Assembly (NCBI RefSeq): GCF_016862515.1
Contig: NZ_BONC01000047.1
Coordinates: 1 to 61,808, forward strand
DNA length: 61,808 bases
Source of the DNA: Asanoa iriomotensis
GTDB taxonomy: Bacteria; Actinomycetota; Actinomycetes; Mycobacteriales; Micromonosporaceae
Direction: 5' to 3'
Part shown: piece after piece, positions 37,349 to 46,042 of the stretch
How positions within the stretch are numbered: the stretch's first letter is position 1
Layout: every line of letters starts with the position of its first letter
Notes under the pieces: model-generated
The model's input: only the letters and a program-made list of their open reading frames with translations
What the model was told of the DNA's origin: nothing
Database searches by the model: none
Made by a program: the position numbers and the translations under genes

Positions 37349-38538
37349 GGCGGGTCGTTTTCCGGTAGGCGCCGTGGTTGTGGCGCGAGCGCGTAGCCGC
37401 CCTCACGGCGGACGACGAATCCCAGTGTTTCGAGCAGCGTGAGCTTGCGCAGGGCGGTGCGGATGTCGACCCCCGCCCGGCTCGCCGCCGCGTCCGGGGA
37501 GATCGTGCCCCGGCGCGGTAGGGATTCCAGCAAGAACGTGGCCTGGTCGTCGAGCTGGTCCCGCGGGTGTTGCGGACCCATCAAGGGCGGTGCCAGGTCG
37601 GCGCCGATCCGGCCGACCTCCTCCAGCACGTGCGAGACGTTGGCCACCAACCGCGCCGGCTCGTGCAGGCGCAGGATCTCGTGGCAACCCACCGACATCG
37701 CCGAGGTGACCGGGCCCGGGACGACCATCGCCGGCCGGCGCATGGCGATCGCTCGGCGGATCGTCTGGGTTGCGCCGCTGCGGGCCGCCGCCTCGACCAG
37801 GATCGTGCCGCGGGTGGCAGCCGCGATCACCCGGTTGCGGATCAGGAAACGTGGCCGCAGTGGGTCGGCTCCCGGTGGCCACTCCGTGATCAGCAGGCCG
37901 GTCTCGGCGATGCGGTCGAAGAGCGCCGTGTTGGCGACCGGATAAGCGCGTTCGATGCCGCACGCCAGCACCGCGATCGTCAGCCCGCCCGCGGCCAGCG
38001 CTCCCCGGTGGGCCGCCGCGTCGATGCCGAAGGCGCCACCCGACACCACCGTCCACTCCCGCTCCGCCAGGCCGTAGGCCAGGTCGGTGGCGACGTGCTC
38101 CCCGTATTGAGTCGACGCCCGCGACCCCACGATCGCCACCGATCGGTCGAACGCGTCGGACAGCGGCCACTCGCCGCGCACCCACATGCACAGCGGCGGC
38201 GCCAGCTCACGGTCGACCCGGCGGTCGCTGACCGAGAGCTGGACCACTTCGAGCGCGGCCAGCCCGGGCGGCCACTCGGCGTCCTCGGGAACCACCAACC
38301 GCGCTCCGAGCCGGGCGGCCGTGGCCAGTGCCGCCTCGGCCGCCGGGCGCGGATCGCCCGCAGCAAGCCGGGCCGCGACCGCGTCGCGGGCCGTCTCGTC
38401 CGGGATCTCGCCCGACAGGGCCAGCGCCAGTGCCGCCCGCGGCCCATGCCGTGCGACCAGGCGGTGCACCGCGCGCGTGCCGGGCTCCGCCAGCAGCGTC
38501 AACGCCACCCGAGCCAGCTGGATCTCGGTGTCAGCCAT
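37345..38538 (-). CDS. dprA: DNA-processing protein DprA
   Basis: This 397-residue protein has a Rossmann-like DprA core with VAIVGSRASTQYGEHVATDLA, VVSGGAFGIDAAAHRGAL, ACGIERAYP, RFLIRNRVIAA and TIRRAIAMRRP. A C-terminal winged-helix (Z-DNA-binding-like) domain occupies about 330-390. DprA loads RecA on incoming single-stranded DNA during transformation. The ATG start overlaps the comM stop by eight bases, so the pair is co-expressed, as is usual in actinobacteria. Confidence 0.94.
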   Translation of the reverse strand: MADTEIQLARVALTLLAEPGTRAVHRLVARHGPRAALALALSGEIPDETARDAVAARLAAGDPRPAAEAALATAARLGARLVVPEDAEWPPGLAALEVVQLSVSDRRVDRELAPPLCMWVRGEWPLSDAFDRSVAIVGSRASTQYGEHVATDLAYGLAEREWTVVSGGAFGIDAAAHRGALAAGGLTIAVLACGIERAYPVANTALFDRIAETGLLITEWPPGADPLRPRFLIRNRVIAAATRGTILVEAAARSGATQTIRRAIAMRRPAMVVPGPVTSAMSVGCHEILRLHEPARLVANVSHVLEEVGRIGADLAPPLMGPQHPRDQLDDQATFLLESLPRRGTISPDAAASRAGVDIRTALRKLTLLETLGFVVRREGGYALAPQPRRLPENDPP

Positions 38539-40063
38539 CGCGCCGCCGCCCACCGCCTGTGCGCAGGGCCAGGGCTTCCTGGACGTCCTCGCTGTCTGGC
38601 CGGTCGCGGCCGTCGAGATCAGCGATGGACCAGGACAGGCGTAAAACCCTGTCGAAACCCCGTGCCGACAGCGACCCGCTGTCGAGCCGCCGCCGAAGCT
38701 GCAGAGTGTCGTTCGCAGGCAGCCGCCAGGGCGGTTGGCGCAGAGCCGGGCCGGGCACCTCGGCGTTGACCCGCCACCGCGCGGCCGACCACCGCGCCGA
38801 AGCCGCCGCCCGGGCCTGGGCCACCCGCTGCGCCACCGCGGCCGACGATTCGCCGACGCTCGTCGAGACGAACAGGTCGGCCGCCGTGACCGGCATCAGC
38901 TCGATCTGCACGTCGATGCGGTCGAGCAGCGGGCCGGACAGCCGGCCCATATAGCGGCGCCGAGCCAGCGGTGTGCACTCGCACCCCGCGTCGCCCTGTG
39001 GCTTCGCGCAAGGGCACGGGTTAGCGGCCACCACGAACTGGACCCGCGCGGGGTATTCGGTGGTGCCGCCCGTGCGGCTCAACAGCACCCGCCCGGACTC
39101 CAGCGGCTGGCGCAACGCTTCGAGGGCTCTGGTCGCGAACTCGGGAGCTTCGTCGAGAAACAACACGCCGCGATGGGCCAGCGACACCGCGCCGGGACGG
39201 GCGAGGCCCGAGCCGCCGCCGACCAGCGCGGCCAACGTCGCCGAGTGGTGTGGGGCCTGGAACGGTGGGCGGCGGACCAGCCGGCCGCCGACCGGCAACA
39301 GACCGGCCACCGAGTGCAGGGCCGTCACCTCGAGTGCCGCTTCGTCGTCGAGCGGCGGCAGCACCGACGGCAGCCGTTCGGCCAGCATCGTCTTGCCCGC
39401 GCCGGGCGGGCCGAACATCGCCACGTGGTGCCCGCCGGCCGCGGCCACCTCGATCGCTCGCCGGCCCAGCGCCTGACCGGCGACGTCGGCTAGATCCGGC
39501 ATCGCCGGCTCCGGAGGCGGTCGGTCGGCCGGTGGGTCGAGCAGTGGGCCACCGGCACGGATGAACGCGACCAGCCGGTGCAGCGTCTCGACCGCCTTGA
39601 CCGTGACGCCCGGCACGACGGCGGCCTCGGCGGCGTTGGCCAGCGGCACGACCGCGCGGTGCACGCCCGCACGCAAAGCGGCCGCGACCATCGGCAGGAC
39701 ACCGCGGACCGGTCGCACGCTGCCGTCGAGACCCAGCTCACCGAGCAGCACGACACCGTCGAGGGCGGCCAGCGGTAGCTCACCGGCCGCCCCCAACAGC
39801 GCCGCCGCTATGCCCATGTCGAAGGCAGAGCCGTATTTGGGCAGGGTCGCGGGCAGCAGGTTGACGGTGATGCGCCGGTTGGGCCAGCTTTCACCGGAGT
39901 TGACGACCGCCGCCCGCACCCGGTCGCGGGCTTCGTTGAGAGCCGTGTCCGGCAAGCCGGACATCACCACGGCGGGCAGCCCGGCGGACAGGTCGGCTTC
40001 GACCTCGACAAGATGTCCGCTGACACCGACCAGACCGACTGACAGCACCTTCGCGTAGCTCAC
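38531..40063 (-). CDS. comM: YifB/ComM family Mg-chelatase-like AAA+ ATPase
   Basis: This 510-residue protein has an N-terminal Lon-S2-like ChlI domain (about 1-170) with GLPAVVMSGLPDTALNEARDRV, a Walker A MFGPPGAGKTMLAE, Walker B GVLFLDEAPEF, and a C-terminal Mg_chelatase_C with SARGFDRVLRLSWSIADLDG. A zinc-type CPCAKPQGDAGCEC cluster is present. ComM helicases drive branch migration in transformation. The GTG at 40063 is chosen by family likeness (SYAKVLSVGL); no ribosome site is clear. It is upstream of dprA. Confidence 0.93.
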   Translation of the reverse strand: MSYAKVLSVGLVGVSGHLVEVEADLSAGLPAVVMSGLPDTALNEARDRVRAAVVNSGESWPNRRITVNLLPATLPKYGSAFDMGIAAALLGAAGELPLAALDGVVLLGELGLDGSVRPVRGVLPMVAAALRAGVHRAVVPLANAAEAAVVPGVTVKAVETLHRLVAFIRAGGPLLDPPADRPPPEPAMPDLADVAGQALGRRAIEVAAAGGHHVAMFGPPGAGKTMLAERLPSVLPPLDDEAALEVTALHSVAGLLPVGGRLVRRPPFQAPHHSATLAALVGGGSGLARPGAVSLAHRGVLFLDEAPEFATRALEALRQPLESGRVLLSRTGGTTEYPARVQFVVAANPCPCAKPQGDAGCECTPLARRRYMGRLSGPLLDRIDVQIELMPVTAADLFVSTSVGESSAAVAQRVAQARAAASARWSAARWRVNAEVPGPALRQPPWRLPANDTLQLRRRLDSGSLSARGFDRVLRLSWSIADLDGRDRPDSEDVQEALALRTGGGRRRDG

Positions 40064-40157
40064 GGTGAAGACGTTGACGCAAACGGTAGGGCCGCGCACG
40101 GGCGCCTGTGGACAACCCGAAGGCTGTGGACAACGGAGCGCGCACGGCGATCATGTG

Positions 40158-40517
40158 CTAGAACGCGCCACGGATATGGTCGATGTCGACGGTGCCCGGC
40201 CGCCGGATCAGGACCGCGATCACGTCGAACCGGATCTCGCGCGGATGCACGCTGTTGAGCGCCAGCCACCGCGCACCGAGCCGGCGCAGCCGCCGCGCCT
40301 TGGCCGCCACCACCGCCTCGGCCGGCAGCCCGAAGCCCAACCCCCGGCGCGTCTTGACCTCGCAGAAGACGAGCGTGTCGCCGTCCCACGCGATGATGTC
40401 GATCTCACCTAGCGGGCACCGCCAGTTGCGGGCCACCACCCGGAAGTTCGCGTCCGACAGATGCTGGGCCGCCCGCCGCTCACCCCAGGCGCCGACCGCT
40501 TGTCGTACCACCGTCAT
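40158..40517 (-). CDS. YraN family endonuclease-like protein (UPF0102)
   Basis: This 119-residue protein has the PD-(D/E)XK-like UPF0102 pattern: AWGERRAAQHL, RCPLGEIDIIAWDGDTLVFCEVKTRRG and the C-terminal IRFDVIAV. The Glu-x-Asp and Glu-Val-Lys catalytic elements are present. The family sits with comM and dprA in many actinobacteria, but its substrate is unknown. It ends 94 bases before the comM start. Confidence 0.88.
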   Translation of the reverse strand: MTVVRQAVGAWGERRAAQHLSDANFRVVARNWRCPLGEIDIIAWDGDTLVFCEVKTRRGLGFGLPAEAVVAAKARRLRRLGARWLALNSVHPREIRFDVIAVLIRRPGTVDIDHIRGAF

Positions 40518-40701
40518 GTGCCGACGATGCCGGCCGCCGAGGGCGCGCCGGAAGCCGGGCGCTCTTCCCCTGTGGACAACGACGACCTGTGGAAAGTTCA
40601 GGCTCAACCGCCCGAAAGCATGGTATCGGGATCGGAATCACAGCGACTTAAACCCGCAATTCGGAAGCTCGGCTGGCCGCCTCGCAGGCCGGTCGAATAC
40701 C

Positions 40702-41502
40702 GTGCGGCTCGTGGACGGACGACGCGGATACCCCGACGACGAGCAGCAGCGGTGGAACGACGACGATCGCGGCTTCGGCGAGGGAAGCTGGCGGGACGGC
40801 GGCTACCGCGCACCCGAGCCTCGCGATTCCGGTCCCGACCGCGGCGCCGAGCCGTCCTTCAACGGGTTCACGACCGGCGGCGACCGGGAGCAGCGTTGGA
40901 GCGACGAACAGGCCGAGCAGCCGTCGTGGAACAGCTCCGCCCGCCCGTTGCCGGCCGACGCGAGGAGGCGCCAGAACGACGAGCCACCGCAGCGGGCGTA
41001 CGCGGGCCCGGCCACCGGCGAACTCCCCCGCACCGGTCCGGCGGAGGCCCGACCGCCGATCGGCGAACCGGTCCCCCCGCCGCTGCCCATGCCGGACGCG
41101 ATGCCCGACGGCGCGGCCGGCCTCAACGCCCCGACCGGCCTGATGCCGCCGATCGCTCCGCGCGACGACATGCGCCGGCCGGGCGGCGCACCTGCCGGCG
41201 AAGGGGTCTACCGCACCCGCCGCCCGGCGCTCGCGCTGCTCTACGGCGTACTCACCGCTGTTTTCGAGATCGGCGCCCTGCGGATCTTCTTCGACTCGAT
41301 GTTCTCCGGCGATCTGGTCATCTCGGGCATCGTCTCCGGCATGCTGCTGATCGCCGGCCTGCCGCTGCTCGCGGCCGGCCTCTACAGCGCCACGACCGGC
41401 GCCGTCCGCCCCGAAGGTCCGGGTGGCTGGCTCCGTCCGCCGGCCGTGTACCTGGTCGTCGGGCTGGGCCTCCTGCTCGCCGCCGGCTTCGCGGCGGGCT
41501 GA
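40702..41502 (+). CDS. hypothetical protein with acidic/Pro-rich N-terminus and C-terminal membrane helices
   Basis: This 266-residue protein has residues 1-175 hydrophilic and probably disordered, rich in Asp, Arg, Gly and Pro. Three hydrophobic helices follow (about 180-200, 210-230 and 245-263). The start is uncertain between GTG at 40702 and GTG at 40711; neither has a clear ribosome site. It is divergent from yraN. No family is recognised. Confidence 0.65.
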   Translation: MRLVDGRRGYPDDEQQRWNDDDRGFGEGSWRDGGYRAPEPRDSGPDRGAEPSFNGFTTGGDREQRWSDEQAEQPSWNSSARPLPADARRRQNDEPPQRAYAGPATGELPRTGPAEARPPIGEPVPPPLPMPDAMPDGAAGLNAPTGLMPPIAPRDDMRRPGGAPAGEGVYRTRRPALALLYGVLTAVFEIGALRIFFDSMFSGDLVISGIVSGMLLIAGLPLLAAGLYSATTGAVRPEGPGGWLRPPAVYLVVGLGLLLAAGFAAG

Positions 41503-41580
41503 CCCGGCGGCCGGCCCAGCGGCCAACACCCGGCGCGGCGGCTTGACGCGGGCCACCCACGGCGGTGACCGTCGCGGGTG

Positions 41581-42513
41581 ATGGGCCGATCGACGCAGGC
41601 GCTGCACGAGGCGCTTCCGCACGCGATGCGCGAAGCGGTCGACGAGTTCGCCCGCCACCTGTCACACGTCGAAAACCGATCGACACACACGGTACGCGCG
41701 TACGTCGGCGACGTCGTCTCGCTGCTCGACCACGCCGCCCGGATGGGCTGTGCGGCGCCGGGCGACCTGGACATCGCGGTGCTGCGCAGCTGGCTGGCCC
41801 GGCTGCGTACGCTCGGCGGCGCCCGCACCTCACTGGCCCGCCGGGCCGCGGCCGCGCGGACGTTCAGCGCGTGGGCGCACCGCGGCGGCCTGCTCGACGT
41901 CGACGTGGGCGCCAAGCTCGCCACGCCGAAGGCCAACCGCGACCTGCCCGCCGTGCTGCGCGCGGAGCAGGCGACCGAGCTGGTGCTGGCACCGGGTGAA
42001 GAGGCCGCGCCGACCCTGCTGCGTGACCGAGCGGTGCTGGAGCTCCTCTACGCGACCGGGATCCGGGTGAGCGAGCTGTGCGGCCTGGACCGCGCCGATG
42101 TCGACGGCGGCCGGCGGGTCGTCCGGGTGGTCGGCAAGGGCGACAAGGAACGCTCCGTCCCTTATGGACTGCCGGCGCAGGAGGCGCTGGACGACTGGTT
42201 GCGCCTGGGTCGGTCATCGCTGGCCGGCGCGACCAGCGGCGACGCCCTGTTCCTCGGCGCGCGCGGCGGCCGGTTGCAGCCCACGGTGGTGCGGCGGCTG
42301 GTCAGTGGGTACGCGCAGGCGGCCGGCCTGCCGCACATGACGCCGCACGGGCTGCGCCATTCCGCCGCCACCCACCTGTTGGAAGGCGGCGCCGACCTGC
42401 GCGCGGTGCAGGAACTGCTCGGCCACGCGTCACTGGCGACGACGCAGATCTACACCCACGTCTCGATGGAGCGGCTGCGGGCGGCCTACCGCCAGGCACA
42501 TCCGCGCGCCTGA
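41581..42513 (+). CDS. xerC: tyrosine recombinase XerC
   Basis: This 310-residue site-specific recombinase resolves chromosome dimers at dif with XerD. The N-terminal SAM-like core-binding domain covers residues about 15-105. The catalytic set is complete: Arg162 (GIRVSEL), Lys186 (GKGDKE), His256 and Arg259 (HGLRH), His282 (GHAS) and Tyr291 (IYTH). An ATG directly follows a GTG at 41578. Next to dprA/comM in many actinobacteria. Confidence 0.93.
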   Translation: MGRSTQALHEALPHAMREAVDEFARHLSHVENRSTHTVRAYVGDVVSLLDHAARMGCAAPGDLDIAVLRSWLARLRTLGGARTSLARRAAAARTFSAWAHRGGLLDVDVGAKLATPKANRDLPAVLRAEQATELVLAPGEEAAPTLLRDRAVLELLYATGIRVSELCGLDRADVDGGRRVVRVVGKGDKERSVPYGLPAQEALDDWLRLGRSSLAGATSGDALFLGARGGRLQPTVVRRLVSGYAQAAGLPHMTPHGLRHSAATHLLEGGADLRAVQELLGHASLATTQIYTHVSMERLRAAYRQAHPRA

Positions 42514-42522
42514 CGCGGCGGG

Positions 42523-43020
42523 TCAGGCCGTGACGCGCTCCGACAGGTAGCGCGTCAGCACCCGGGCATGCAGATCGAAGGCCATGTCGGTGGTGTCGCG
42601 GGCGACCGCCCAACCGGCGACCTCCGCGTTGGGCGCCGAGACCGGCAGGTCGGCCGCCGACCTGGCCCGGAGCAGGCCGAAGATGAGCACGGTGCCGTCC
42701 GGGGCGCTGTGCACGTCGAAGAGGGTGACGTCGGACTCCGCCGCCACGATCCCGGTCTCCTCGCCCAACTCGCGCACCACGGCCCGCTGCCACGACTCGC
42801 CGTGGTCGACGAACCCGCCCGGCAGCGCCAGCAGCCCGACCCGCGGCGGAACGGCCCGGCGGATGACCAGCACACCGTCGTCGACGGGCAGCACCGCGAC
42901 GGCGACCGGCACCGGGTTGCGGTAGGTGGTCTCGCCGCACGCCGCGCACACCCTCGGCCAGGCCTGATCGGGCGCGTACGCGGCGCCGCAGAACGAGCAG
43001 TGCGAGTCCCGGGACGACAT
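42523..43020 (-). CDS. NUDIX hydrolase with N-terminal zinc ribbon
   Basis: This 165-residue protein has an N-terminal zinc ribbon with CSFC and CAAC pairs (residues about 8-30), and then a Nudix box GGFVDHGESWQRAVVRELGEE. The architecture resembles NudC-like NAD or nucleotide pyrophosphatases, but the protein is shorter. It is convergent with xerC (9-base gap) and divergent from the aminotransferase gene. Confidence 0.87.
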   Translation of the reverse strand: MSSRDSHCSFCGAAYAPDQAWPRVCAACGETTYRNPVPVAVAVLPVDDGVLVIRRAVPPRVGLLALPGGFVDHGESWQRAVVRELGEETGIVAAESDVTLFDVHSAPDGTVLIFGLLRARSAADLPVSAPNAEVAGWAVARDTTDMAFDLHARVLTRYLSERVTA

Positions 43021-43101
43021 GGGCGCAGCCTATGCCCGCGGCGGCATCCAGCCGCCCCACGACTCGATCGACTCGTACGATCATTCCTATGAGGTCCGTC
43101 C

Positions 43102-44286
43102 GTGGCTGAACCCGCGCCGCCCACCCCCCTTCCTGGTGCCCGGCTGCTGTTCTCCCTGGACCCGAGCGTCGCCCACCTCAACCACGGCTCGTTCGGCGCC
43201 GTGCCGGTCAACGTGCAGCGCGTCCAACAGCGGCTGCGCGACGAGGTCGAGAACAACCCGCTGCGCTTCTTCGACCGCGGCTTCTTCGACCGGGTCGCGC
43301 ACACCCGCCGGCACCTCGCCACGTTCCTCGGCGCCGACCCGGACCGCACGGCACTCGTCGGCAACGCGACCAGCGGCATCGCGATCGCCCTGCAGTCGAT
43401 CGGGCTCGGCCCCGGCGACGAGGTCCTGACGACCAGCCACGGGTACGGGTCGATCTCGTACTCCGTCGAGCGCGAGTGCGCCCGCACCGGCGCGACCGCC
43501 GGCCTGATCACCCTGCCGATGCGGGCGAGCGAGACCGACGTCGTCGCGCGGATCCGCGCCGCGTTGGACAAAGGCCGGACCAAGCTGCTGATCGTCGACC
43601 AGATCACCTCGGCGACCGCCTACCAGCTTCCCGTCGCGACCATCGCCACCGTCGCGGCCCGGCTGGGCGTGGCGGTCCTCGTGGACGGCGCCCACGCGCC
43701 CGGGATGCTTCCCGTCGAGGTCGACCGGATCGGCGCCGACTTCTGGGTGGGCAACTTCCACAAATGGGCGTACGCGCCACGCGGCACCGCCCTCCTGGCC
43801 GTCGCCGAACGCTGGGTCGACCGGATCCAGCCGCTGGTCGTGTCGTGGCAGCAGCCGAAGGGCTTCCCCGACAACGTGGAGTTCCAGGCGACGCTGGACT
43901 ACACGCCGTGGCTGGCCGCGCCGGCCGGGCTGTTCACGCTGCGCAGCCTGGGCATCGACCAGGTGCGGGCGCACAACGCCGCCCTCGCCGCGTACGGCCA
44001 GCGGGTGATCGGCACGGCCCTCGGCCTCTCGGCGGACGAACTGCCCGACCCGGGCGGCCCTGACGTGGCCATGCGCCTCATCCCCCTGCCGGCCGGCATC
44101 GCGACCACCCAAACCGAGGCGGTGGCCCTCCGCGAGCGGATCTCCGACGAGCTCAAGACCGAGGTCAACCTCAACGCCTGGAACGGCCGTGGCTGGCTGC
44201 GCGTCTGCGGCCAGATCTACAACCGCGCCGACGAGTACGAACGCTTCGCCGAACGCCTCCCCTCCCTCCTGCGTCGATCGGCTTAG
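43102..44286 (+). CDS. class V aminotransferase (PLP-dependent, isopenicillin-N-epimerase-like)
   Basis: This 394-residue PLP enzyme has an N-terminal HLNHGSFGAVPVNVQ, the aspartate in VLVDGAHAPG and the PLP lysine in GNFHKWAYAPRGTA. The family includes epimerases and cysteine desulfurase-like enzymes; the substrate is unknown. The GTG has GAGG seven bases upstream. Its TAG stop is formed by the left end of a MITE-like inverted repeat. Confidence 0.88.
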   Translation: MAEPAPPTPLPGARLLFSLDPSVAHLNHGSFGAVPVNVQRVQQRLRDEVENNPLRFFDRGFFDRVAHTRRHLATFLGADPDRTALVGNATSGIAIALQSIGLGPGDEVLTTSHGYGSISYSVERECARTGATAGLITLPMRASETDVVARIRAALDKGRTKLLIVDQITSATAYQLPVATIATVAARLGVAVLVDGAHAPGMLPVEVDRIGADFWVGNFHKWAYAPRGTALLAVAERWVDRIQPLVVSWQQPKGFPDNVEFQATLDYTPWLAAPAGLFTLRSLGIDQVRAHNAALAAYGQRVIGTALGLSADELPDPGGPDVAMRLIPLPAGIATTQTEAVALRERISDELKTEVNLNAWNGRGWLRVCGQIYNRADEYERFAERLPSLLRRSA

Positions 44287-44404
44287 GGCGTATCTCGTGG
44301 ATCAGGATGGTGCGCCGGCAAGGTCCAGGCGGCGTCCGGCCGCCGGAGGCCGGTCGTCGTCCAGGCCCGGCGGCGCGCCACCATGATCCACGAGACACGC
44401 CCTA
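44284..44404. mobile_element. MITE-like 121-bp imperfect palindrome
   Basis: The ends read TAGGGCGTATCTCGTGGATC and, as reverse complement, TAGGCGTGTCTCGTGGATC. The two ~35-base arms differ at four bases and one single-base gap, and the inner 50 bases are also largely self-complementary. TA dinucleotides at both ends fit a Tc1/IS630- or IS5-type insertion. There is no transposase. It contributes the TAG stop codons of the convergent aminotransferase and M23 genes and may act as their terminator. Confidence 0.7.
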
Positions 44405-45211
44405 AAGCGGCAGTAGTCGGACCCGGAAGCCGAGCAGCAGCAGTGGGTTGAGATAGACGTCCTCCCGCCGCAGGCCCCAGTGCAGGCAGGCGGTGACGGG
44501 GCAGCCCGCGTGACCGGCCTCGACCGTGCCGATCGGATCGCCCGTGGCGACCCGGTCGCCGCGCCGAACGGCGGCGGTCACGGGCTCGTAGGTCGTGCGC
44601 AGACCGTTGGCGTGCTGGATGCTGACCACCGTCCGGCCGGCGACGGGCCCGGCGAAGACGACCTCCCCCGGGCCGGCCGCCCAGACGGTCGCGCCGGGCT
44701 CCGAGGCCAGGTCGACACCGCGATGACCCGGCAGCCAGGGTCTGGCCGGAGCATCGAACGGCCGCGTGACCCGCAACGGCGGCGCGACCGGCAGATCGAA
44801 CCCCGTCCGCGGCGCAACGGGACCGACGAGAAGCGTCGGCTCCGGTGGCCGACCATCAACCGCCGATCCGGCGAAAGCGCCACCAACCGCCGCGAGCCTC
44901 GAACGCGGTCCATCCGACCGCGAGTCCGCGACACTTCCACCGAAATCGACAAGGTCGGAGCGCCGATCGCCGACGATCGCGGCCTGCCTGGCCAGATCAG
45001 CCGGGCGGCCAAGTGCCAGGACCTCGACCACCCGGGCCGGGCTCGCGCGGATTGCCGCGCCTTGGTGGAGGCCGCGGGCCGCGGCCTTGCCTAACGGCGG
45101 ACCCCAGCCCGATCTCGCGGACGGGACACCCGGCACCAGGACCGCCGCCGAGACGACCACGACAACGGCCGCGACGGTCAACAATGCGTTACGGAGCGCG
45201 TACCAATGCAT
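44402..45211 (-). CDS. M23 (LytM-type) peptidase domain protein
   Basis: This 269-residue exported protein has a signal peptide at about 1-32 (positive start, then VAAVVVVVSAAVLV, ending near SARS). A ~100-residue low-complexity spacer follows, and a C-terminal M23 domain shows HRGVDLASEPGATVWAAGPG and CLHWGLR. The H-x3-D ligand pair and the last metal His are present, but the first His of the usual H-x-H is Cys, so hydrolysis of peptidoglycan is uncertain. The start at 45211 is chosen to give a compact signal peptide. Convergent with the aminotransferase gene across the MITE. Confidence 0.85.
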   Translation of the reverse strand: MHWYALRNALLTVAAVVVVVSAAVLVPGVPSARSGWGPPLGKAAARGLHQGAAIRASPARVVEVLALGRPADLARQAAIVGDRRSDLVDFGGSVADSRSDGPRSRLAAVGGAFAGSAVDGRPPEPTLLVGPVAPRTGFDLPVAPPLRVTRPFDAPARPWLPGHRGVDLASEPGATVWAAGPGEVVFAGPVAGRTVVSIQHANGLRTTYEPVTAAVRRGDRVATGDPIGTVEAGHAGCPVTACLHWGLRREDVYLNPLLLLGFRVRLLPL

Positions 45212-45313
45212 GCATGGCAGTCTCGTCGCGGCCGGGAGGAGCGGCAACGCGGTGGGCGGCGGCCTGTGGATTGTGGATAACGCCCGCGCGGGCGCCGGAT
45301 GTGGTAGGCGGCG

Positions 45314-45637
45314 TCAGCCGCCGAAGCCCGAGTCGGCAGGGAGCGAGATGTCCGGCTTTTCGAGCTCTTCGACGTTGACGTCCTTGAAGGTCATGACCCG
45401 GACATTCTTCACGAAGCGCGCAGGCCTGTACATATCCCAAACCCAGGCGTCGTGCATCTCGACCTCGAAATAGACCTCGCCGTCCGAGTTGCGCACGTGC
45501 AGGTCGACCTGGTTGGCCAGGTAGAAGCGGCGTTCGGTCTCGACGACGTAGGAGAACTGGCGGACGATGTCGCGGTACTCCCGGTAGAGCTGCAGCTCCA
45601 TCTCGGTCTCGTATTTCTCGAGATCCTCTGCGCTCAT
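45314..45637 (-). CDS. DUF2469 domain protein
   Basis: This 107-residue acidic protein has the conserved actinobacterial DUF2469 sequence: SAEDLEKYETEMELQLYREYRD, FSYVVETERRFYLANQVDL and the later WVWDMYRPARF. The family is essentially restricted to Actinobacteria and is found next to rnhB, as here. Its function is unknown. Confidence 0.92.
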   Translation of the reverse strand: MSAEDLEKYETEMELQLYREYRDIVRQFSYVVETERRFYLANQVDLHVRNSDGEVYFEVEMHDAWVWDMYRPARFVKNVRVMTFKDVNVEELEKPDISLPADSGFGG

Positions 45638-46042
45638 CGCTCTCCGCCCTTCATGGCACCATCTTCCCCCACCGGCGTCGGCGGCCGAAGCCGCTCGCCG
45701 GACGCCACGCCGACGGTACCCCCTGGGGGCTCGGCGCGCCCTACCGGATCCGCGCGGGCTGAAACGTCACCCGAAGGGCCGCCATCAGAGGGCCCAAAAC
45801 GGCAAGATCGGCGTCGTCGGAAGCGCCCTAATCAAGATCAGAAGCGCCCGAATCAAGATCGGAACAGACCCCTCGATCCAGATCGGACCGAACGCCCGGA
45901 CAGTCCGGATCGCGACCATCCGAACCGAGATATGCGTCGGGTTCCGGACTCCAGCACCGAACCCGATCTCGACCCCAGACCTGCCAAGATCCAATTCCGG
46001 AGTGACCGAAGCCACGATTTCAAGGCCATGATCAGGTACGCG
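45638..46042. other. 405-bp intergenic region between rnhB and the DUF2469 gene
   Basis: No gene is recognised. It contains a 21-bp tandem duplication (45820-45861), and motifs such as GATCGGAC recur elsewhere in it. Confidence 0.45.
45820..45861 (+). repeat. 21-bp tandem duplication
   Basis: Two adjacent 21-base units, GAAGCGCCCTAATCAAGATC plus A and GAAGCGCCCGAATCAAGATC plus G, differ at two positions. Confidence 0.7.

Noticed and set aside
45785-46015. 76-residue minus-strand frame between rnhB and the DUF2469 gene
   Set aside because: No ribosome site or family, and its ILIRAL repeat comes from a 21-bp tandem duplication.
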